This document shows, piece after piece, positions 60,948 to 64,000 of a stretch of DNA of 64,000 nucleotides. This stretch comes from CAJFUR01 sp904420575 (GTDB lineage: Bacteria > Actinomycetota > Coriobacteriia > Coriobacteriales > Eggerthellaceae): positions 868,001-932,000 of the forward strand of contig OZ221973.1 of NCBI GenBank assembly GCA_965119745.1, given 5' to 3'. A program made the translations under genes and the position numbers. The notes beneath the pieces were generated by a model. The model was not told where the DNA came from. It did not search any database and saw only the letters and a list, made by a program, of their open reading frames with translations. Each line of letters begins with the position of its first letter. Position 1 is the first letter of the stretch.

Positions 60948-63038
60948 ATGGCTCATCAGCAGCTCATATTGAACCGCTACCGGCCTATCGCGGAAGCGGG
61001 CGCCGGCGGGTTCGGCACGGTGCAGGTGGCGTGGGACACGCGCATCCAGCGCAAGGTGGCCATCAAATGCATCGAGCTGGACGAATTCGACGCCATGCGT
61101 GCCCAGTGGCCGGATGCCGGCACGCACGTGCGTCTTGGTGCGGACGGTCCCCCATCGTTGGCGCAGGCCGGAAACGGGCGCGTGCCGGGGGATTCTCCGG
61201 CCCTGCTGCGCCAGGCCGCCGCCGACACGGTGCCCACGGGCGCTCCCATCACGGCGGCGGGCGCTTCCACGGGCACTCCCGCCCCCCTTGCGGAGGACGC
61301 GCCCTTCTCCGGCCTTGACGAGCCGGAAGGCGAGAGCCTTCTCTTCGATGCCGCATCGGAAGACTTCGTGCCCGAGCGCTCGCTCGCCCACATCCCCGGA
61401 CTCGACGAGGCGCGCACGGCCGCCATGCTCAGCGATGCGAACATCGTCGCCGTGTACGACTTCGAAGTGCAGGGAACCACCGCCTACCTCGTCATGGAAT
61501 ACGTGGAGGGCATCACGCTGACGCAGCTGCTGCGTGCCCACTACGACGCCCTCACGCTCGACATCGTGGCGGCCGTGTTCTCATCGGTCGCCCACGCGCT
61601 CGTGGTCGCGCACGACAACCAGGTGCTCCATCTGGACATCAAGCCGGACAACGTGCTCGTCAACCGCCAGGGCCAGGTGAAGGTAACCGACTTTGGCCTG
61701 GCCACGCTCGCCGACGCAAGCGGGTTCGGGGCTGCAGGCGGAGGCACCATCGGCTACATGCCGCTCGAGCAGATGCGCCAGGAAAGCCTGGATGCGCGCA
61801 GCGACGAATGGGCGCTTGCCAGCCTGGCCTACGAGATGCTGGCGGGGGAGAACCCCTTCCTGGCGCCCGACCTGCAACGTGCCGAAGCCGCCATCGAGGA
61901 CGCCGAGCTGGTGCTGCCGTCGCTGTGCTGGGACGGCATGGACGCGGAAGCGGACGACGTGCTGTTTTTCGCACTCGACCCTGACCGCGAGGAACGCTAC
62001 GGCACGGTGGAGGAGTTCGCCGCTGCGCTCGAGCCGTATCTGGGGGATCCGAAGCGAGGCCACAAGGAATTGGCCGTGCTGGTGGGCCATGCCGAAGAGG
62101 ACGAGGAACCCGCACCTGCGCCCGTCCCGCGCATCCCGTTGGTCGAGCGCCTGAGCGACCGCGCCGCCGCCGTCCTGGCGCGCGTGTTCGCCGTGGCGGG
62201 CACGGCCTTGGTGAGCGTGGTGGCCGCCTCCAACCTTCCGCAGGTGACGGGGTGGGACAGCCCGCTGCTCTGGGGGCTGGTGGCCCTGTGCGTCCTGGGT
62301 GCCCTCGTCAAGCCCCACCTGGGCGCCTTCATGGGCTTCGTGCTGTGGGGTGTGGCGATGGCTCTTGCCGGCGCGCCGCTTCTGGGCGTGGCGTTGGTGG
62401 CCGCCACGGTGGCTTGGTGGTGGTTCGTCGGGCGGTCGGGCAGTGCGCCGGCCTGCGCTGCCCTGGCCCAGCCGCTGTTGGGCGCCGTGGGCTTTGCGGG
62501 GTTCGCGCCGGTCATGGCCGGATGCTTTCTGGGGGTCCGTCGGGCTGCGGCCACGGCGGCGTTTTCGGCCTGCACGGCGCTGCTCTTGTCTGGCTGCGCG
62601 GCCGGCCAGGGGCTCATCGGTTGGATCGGACTCGATTCCCTTGCCGGATGGGACGTGGCAGGGACTCTTCCCAACGAGTTCTGGCTGTCGCTGTTTCCCG
62701 GAACCGACGCGAACGGGTTCGTTGCGGCCCTTGCCGATCCGAGCGCCTGGTGCACGGTCGCCAGCTGGGTCGCTGCGGCCGCGGCGTTCAGCGCGTTTTG
62801 CCTGCGCGGCACCAAGACGTTCGACGTCCTGGGAGCCGTGGCGGCCTGCGTGCTCCTGCTGGCAGGTGCCTGCGCGGCCGCTTGGATCACCACGAACGTG
62901 ACCCTGTGGGTGCCCGGCCCGCCGCCCTTGACGACGGTTCTGCTGGACTATCTGCCGAACGCCGTGGTTCCCGGCATCGCCGGCATCATCGCGGCAGCCA
63001 TCGGCATTCCCGACCGCGCCCGCTGGGAAGAGGAATGA
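60948..63038 (+). CDS. Ser/Thr protein kinase-like membrane protein with N-lobe insertion
   Basis: This 696-residue protein has a kinase domain with GAGGFGTVQVA, VAIKCIEL, HLDIKPDNVLVN and DFGLATL. The catalytic loop reads HLD instead of HRD; Asp, Lys and Asn are kept, so activity is plausible. Between the VAIK strand and the C-helix an about 95-residue Ala/Gly/Pro-rich insertion is found (GDSPALLRQAAADTVPTGAP and on), and the segment VPERSLAHIPGLDEARTAAM then resumes the fold. The C-terminal half (about 410-690) has seven or eight hydrophobic helices and no PASTA repeats. It stands alone, unlike the pknB cluster. Targets are unknown. Confidence 0.88.
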   Translation: MAHQQLILNRYRPIAEAGAGGFGTVQVAWDTRIQRKVAIKCIELDEFDAMRAQWPDAGTHVRLGADGPPSLAQAGNGRVPGDSPALLRQAAADTVPTGAPITAAGASTGTPAPLAEDAPFSGLDEPEGESLLFDAASEDFVPERSLAHIPGLDEARTAAMLSDANIVAVYDFEVQGTTAYLVMEYVEGITLTQLLRAHYDALTLDIVAAVFSSVAHALVVAHDNQVLHLDIKPDNVLVNRQGQVKVTDFGLATLADASGFGAAGGGTIGYMPLEQMRQESLDARSDEWALASLAYEMLAGENPFLAPDLQRAEAAIEDAELVLPSLCWDGMDAEADDVLFFALDPDREERYGTVEEFAAALEPYLGDPKRGHKELAVLVGHAEEDEEPAPAPVPRIPLVERLSDRAAAVLARVFAVAGTALVSVVAASNLPQVTGWDSPLLWGLVALCVLGALVKPHLGAFMGFVLWGVAMALAGAPLLGVALVAATVAWWWFVGRSGSAPACAALAQPLLGAVGFAGFAPVMAGCFLGVRRAAATAAFSACTALLLSGCAAGQGLIGWIGLDSLAGWDVAGTLPNEFWLSLFPGTDANGFVAALADPSAWCTVASWVAAAAAFSAFCLRGTKTFDVLGAVAACVLLLAGACAAAWITTNVTLWVPGPPPLTTVLLDYLPNAVVPGIAGIIAAAIGIPDRARWEEE

Positions 63039-63078
63039 GTTGCGGCCTCGGCGGCCGTTCGGCCGCCGAGGCCGCAAC
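63039..63078. terminator. Strong hairpin after the membrane kinase gene
   Basis: A perfect 18-base stem (GTTGCGGCCTCGGCGGCC with its complement) has a GTTC loop. There is no U tract. Confidence 0.7.
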
Positions 63079-63129
63079 GCCCGGCATTCCCGTTAGGCGA
63101 TCGTGCGTCCCACCTGCATGCGGGACGCG

Positions 63130-63199
63130 GCCGGCACGCCCCGCCCGGCACGCTCCGCCCGGCACGCTCCGCCCGGCACGCTCCGCCCGGCACGCTCCG
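63130..63199. repeat. 14-base tandem repeat
   Basis: CCCGGCACGCTCCG is repeated four times without change (63144-63199), after one degenerate copy (63130-63143). It lies between convergent genes. Confidence 0.9.
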
Positions 63200-63228
63200 C
63201 CGCCGGAACCCTCACGGCTCACACGCCG

Positions 63229-64000
63229 TCACTTCAGCAGGTCGCACACCTTGCCGAGCAGGGGCTCGAAGCTCACGCCGCGCGCCTCGAACTCGGGCTG
63301 CTGGGCGCTCACCAGCATGGCGTCATGTACGAAGTCGCCGGCGAAGCGCACGGCTTCTTGCAGCGAACGGCCTGCCATGACGGCTGCCATCAGGCACGAA
63401 GCATACAGGTCGCCCGTGCCGTGCAGCATGTAGGGCACGTACTCGTTGCTCACTTCCACCACGTCCATGCCCTCGCCGCCCACGAAGTTGCGGATGAGCG
63501 GCTCTCCCTCGCGCTGGATGCCTTTCAGCACCACGTGCTTAGCGCCCTTGGCCACCAGGGCGTCGATCATGCGGGCCGCTTCGTCGTCGGTGATGTCGGT
63601 GCCGCCCCAGTCCTCGCCGATGGGCTCTCCCAGGATGATGGCGGCCTCCGTGAGGTTCGGCGTCAGAATGTCGGCGCCGCACGCCAGCTCCGCCATGGCG
63701 TCGCACAGCTCCGGCGTGTAGGTGGGGTACACCTTGCCATGGTCGGCCATTACCGGGTCCACCACGCGCAGCGCGTCCGGGTACATCCCGTACAGGTCGC
63801 GGATGCGGTCCACCTGTTCCGGCGCGCCCAAGAAGCCCGAATACACGGCATCGATCTCCACGCCGATGTTCTTCCATGCCGCCAGATAGTCGGCCAGCAT
63901 CTCGGTGGTGTCGTGCATGTACCAGCCGGGGAACGCCGTGTGGGAGGAGAACAGGCCGGTCGGCGCCGGGCACACGTCGCAGCCGGCGGCCGAGAGCACC
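63229..64000 (-). CDS. pdxY: Pyridoxal/pyridoxine kinase-like protein, 5' end beyond the window
   Basis: The visible 257 residues match the ribokinase-fold PdxK/PdxY group that phosphorylates vitamin B6 vitamers: LSAAGCDVCPAPTGLFSSHT near the N-terminus, then DAVYSGFLGAPEQVD, VVDPVMADHGKVYPTYTPEL, DILTPNLTEAAIILGEP and the anion-hole/catalytic loop MLHGTGDLYASCLMAAVMAG, with GTGD. The first residues lie past base 64000. PdxK or PdxY cannot be separated with certainty. Confidence 0.88.
   Translation of the reverse strand, partial: VLSAAGCDVCPAPTGLFSSHTAFPGWYMHDTTEMLADYLAAWKNIGVEIDAVYSGFLGAPEQVDRIRDLYGMYPDALRVVDPVMADHGKVYPTYTPELCDAMAELACGADILTPNLTEAAIILGEPIGEDWGGTDITDDEAARMIDALVAKGAKHVVLKGIQREGEPLIRNFVGGEGMDVVEVSNEYVPYMLHGTGDLYASCLMAAVMAGRSLQEAVRFAGDFVHDAMLVSAQQPEFEARGVSFEPLLGKVCDLLK

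Overview
The window is high-GC DNA that reads as a chromosome segment of an anaerobic gut actinobacterium of the Eggerthellaceae type (class Coriobacteriia; Gordonibacter, Eggerthella, Slackia and Adlercreutzia are the kind of genera I have in mind). The evidence is indirect. There are two DMSO-reductase-family molybdoenzyme loci with dedicated MFS carriers, class III (anaerobic) ribonucleotide reductase, a Mop molybdate-binding protein, the actinobacterial FhaA-FhaB-PstP-RodA/PbpA-PknB envelope cluster, and MurT/GatD. No rRNA gene is present. Species cannot be fixed from the sequence alone.

Layout. 1-602: end of a phosphoglycerate-dehydrogenase-like gene. 752-8341: a LysR regulator divergent from a molybdenum transhydroxylase-like pair (large subunit without an FeS site, small subunit with 12 Cys and a transthyretin-like tail), two MFS carriers and a small MCFRP protein. 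8420-9322: tRNA-Arg and the first copy of an inverted-array repeat. 9323-17519: degenerate homocysteine-methyltransferase-like protein, GH25 lysozyme, nrdD-nrdG, MscS, DUF2804 and Mop. 17757-24040: pst phosphate operon with a circularly permuted PstS, followed by a PhoP/PhoR-type pair. 24049-31953: a visibly AT-richer island with a broken HTH gene, a PucR/CdaR-type regulator, a second MCFRP protein, a catechol-dehydroxylase/acetylene-hydratase-like molybdoenzyme, its ferredoxin and two MFS carriers. 32552-40485 (minus): PknB, a fused RodA-PbpA, PstP, FhaB, FhaA. 41216-48477: a four-gene phosphorelay/c-di-GMP operon (HPt; REC-HD-GYP-PAS-GGDEF; a solute-binding lipoprotein fused to a 5'-nucleotidase C-terminal domain; hybrid histidine kinase). 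48640-50451: ABC1/UbiB kinase-like protein. 50669-52060: encapsulin with encapsulated ferritin and a perfect Fur-type palindrome. 52061-54630: second repeat copy, three small XRE regulators, a CdiA-CT-like tRNase remnant with a G10 tract, and tRNA-Thr. 54808-60036: fused MurT-GatD, LCP protein, RlmH, Tag. 60472-64000: tRNA-Leu, a membrane Ser/Thr kinase and a truncated pyridoxal kinase.

How the parts work together. The two molybdoenzyme loci look like independent, separately regulated modules for taking up and transforming hydroxylated aromatic or similar substrates in the cytoplasm. Both carry a short protein starting MCFRP, which I think marks an undescribed accessory family. The phosphorelay operon couples a lipoprotein sensor to c-di-GMP turnover. 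Several proteins here are fused, permuted or expanded compared with textbook versions (RodA-PbpA, MurT-GatD, SBP-5'NT, permuted PstS), and many enzymes carry Ala/Gly/Pro-rich insertions. Two dispersed non-coding repeat families, each seen twice, are also new to me.
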